Source: VFJJ01 sp031362415 (GTDB taxonomy: Bacteria; Actinomycetota; Acidimicrobiia; IMCC26256; VFJJ01). Taken from it: a stretch of DNA of 5,470 bases. Below are positions 5,280 through 5,470 of the stretch, piece after piece; the first letter of the stretch is position 1, and every line of letters begins with the position of its first letter. The stretch lies in the NCBI GenBank assembly GCA_031362415.1, contig JANLSK010000317.1, positions 1 to 5,470 of the forward strand, read 5' to 3'. Position numbers and translations under genes: made by a program. The notes under the pieces were generated by a model. That model was not told where the DNA came from and searched no databases. It saw only the letters and a list, made by a program, of their open reading frames with translations.

Positions 5280-5470
5280 CAAGCGCTCCATCGCAGCCAC
5301 CGCGCCAGCGAGGTCAACCCTCTCTCCCGCCAAGTCATCGAGCGTGAGTCGGCCGTCGAGATACCAGCGTGCGATCTGCGGAATGTCGATGTCGGGATCG
5401 GCGGACCCTGCACGTGATCCGAGGATTGCCTTGTCGTGGTAGAGCTGTCGGACCTCGAAGTCGGCCCGGG
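5229..5470 (-). CDS. zinc-type alcohol dehydrogenase, C-terminal part (5' end outside window)
   Basis: The minus strand is open from the window edge to TGA (complement of 5229-5231) and gives 79 complete residues. It reads DFEVRQLYHDKAILGSRAGSADP, then DIPQIARWYLDGRLTLDDL, VDLAGAVAAMERL and ARVIVEP. This is the ending of medium-chain, zinc-dependent alcohol dehydrogenases: the GS-x-x-G-S-x-(D)P turn, a helix with 'YLDGRL-LD-L', and a final strand 'VIVEP'. It would oxidise an alcohol to an aldehyde or ketone with NAD(P). The zinc ligands and cofactor fold are outside the window. It runs toward the hydrolase gene and overlaps its last 51 bases, with no terminator hairpin visible between them. 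Confidence 0.82.
   Translation of the reverse strand, partial: RADFEVRQLYHDKAILGSRAGSADPDIDIPQIARWYLDGRLTLDDLAGERVDLAGAVAAMERLSAEPGRRSGARVIVEP

Noticed and set aside
4502..5347. The 281-residue uninterrupted frame as the true hydrolase
   Set aside because: After residue 92 it loses all hydrolase character and becomes Arg/Pro-rich; the real continuation is in the next frame to 5279.
1..5470. CRISPR array, insertion sequence or rRNA gene
   Set aside because: No spaced repeat series, transposase motif, terminal inverted repeat or rRNA-like sequence was seen on either strand.

Overview
The window is GC-rich and carries actinobacterial-style genes: an 'IGAGT' acyl-CoA dehydrogenase, a two-domain MaoC dehydratase, and start codons with no Shine-Dalgarno that fit leaderless transcripts. 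It most likely comes from a high-GC Actinomycetota chromosome. The class cannot be fixed from the sequence; an acidimicrobiia or mycobacteria-like relative is a guess.

Left part (1-464): this looks like the end of an integrated mobile element. It holds the 3' part of a RelE/ParE-like toxin gene (1-204). A noncoding stretch follows with an 8-bp inverted repeat and a 9-bp direct repeat built on TGGTCA (253-294), a small CCCCG/CGGGG palindrome, a GCGATATCGC palindrome, and three 10-bp tandem repeats (374-403). It ends in the 3' half of a tRNA-Thr(UGU) gene (423-464). The tRNA fragment begins exactly at the anticodon loop and has no 5' half, as expected for the distal attachment site of a tyrosine-integrase element. 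The element should therefore lie to the left, and position 465 onward should be original chromosome. Positions 465-637 hold one weak hairpin and a candidate promoter, and no gene.

Right part (638-5279, + strand): five genes run in the same direction: an amidohydrolase-2-fold protein (638-1516), a 4-oxalocrotonate-tautomerase-type enzyme (1600-1812), an acyl-CoA dehydrogenase (1886-3055), a two-domain MaoC/FAS1-like dehydratase (3168-4490), and an alpha/beta hydrolase (4502-5279) broken by one extra A near 4778-4780. The set reads as part of a CoA-thioester catabolic pathway: desaturation by the dehydrogenase, hydration by the MaoC protein, with isomerase and hydrolase steps around them. The substrate cannot be named from the sequence. 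The amidohydrolase lacks the metal ligands normal for its fold, which makes it the most puzzling member.

Right edge (5229-5470, - strand): the C-terminus of a zinc-type medium-chain alcohol dehydrogenase enters from the right. It is convergent with the hydrolase and overlaps its last 51 bases.

The points most worth a second look are the attachment site with its repeat array, the metal-ligand-free amidohydrolase, the frameshift directly after the hydrolase nucleophile elbow, and the leaderless-type starts.
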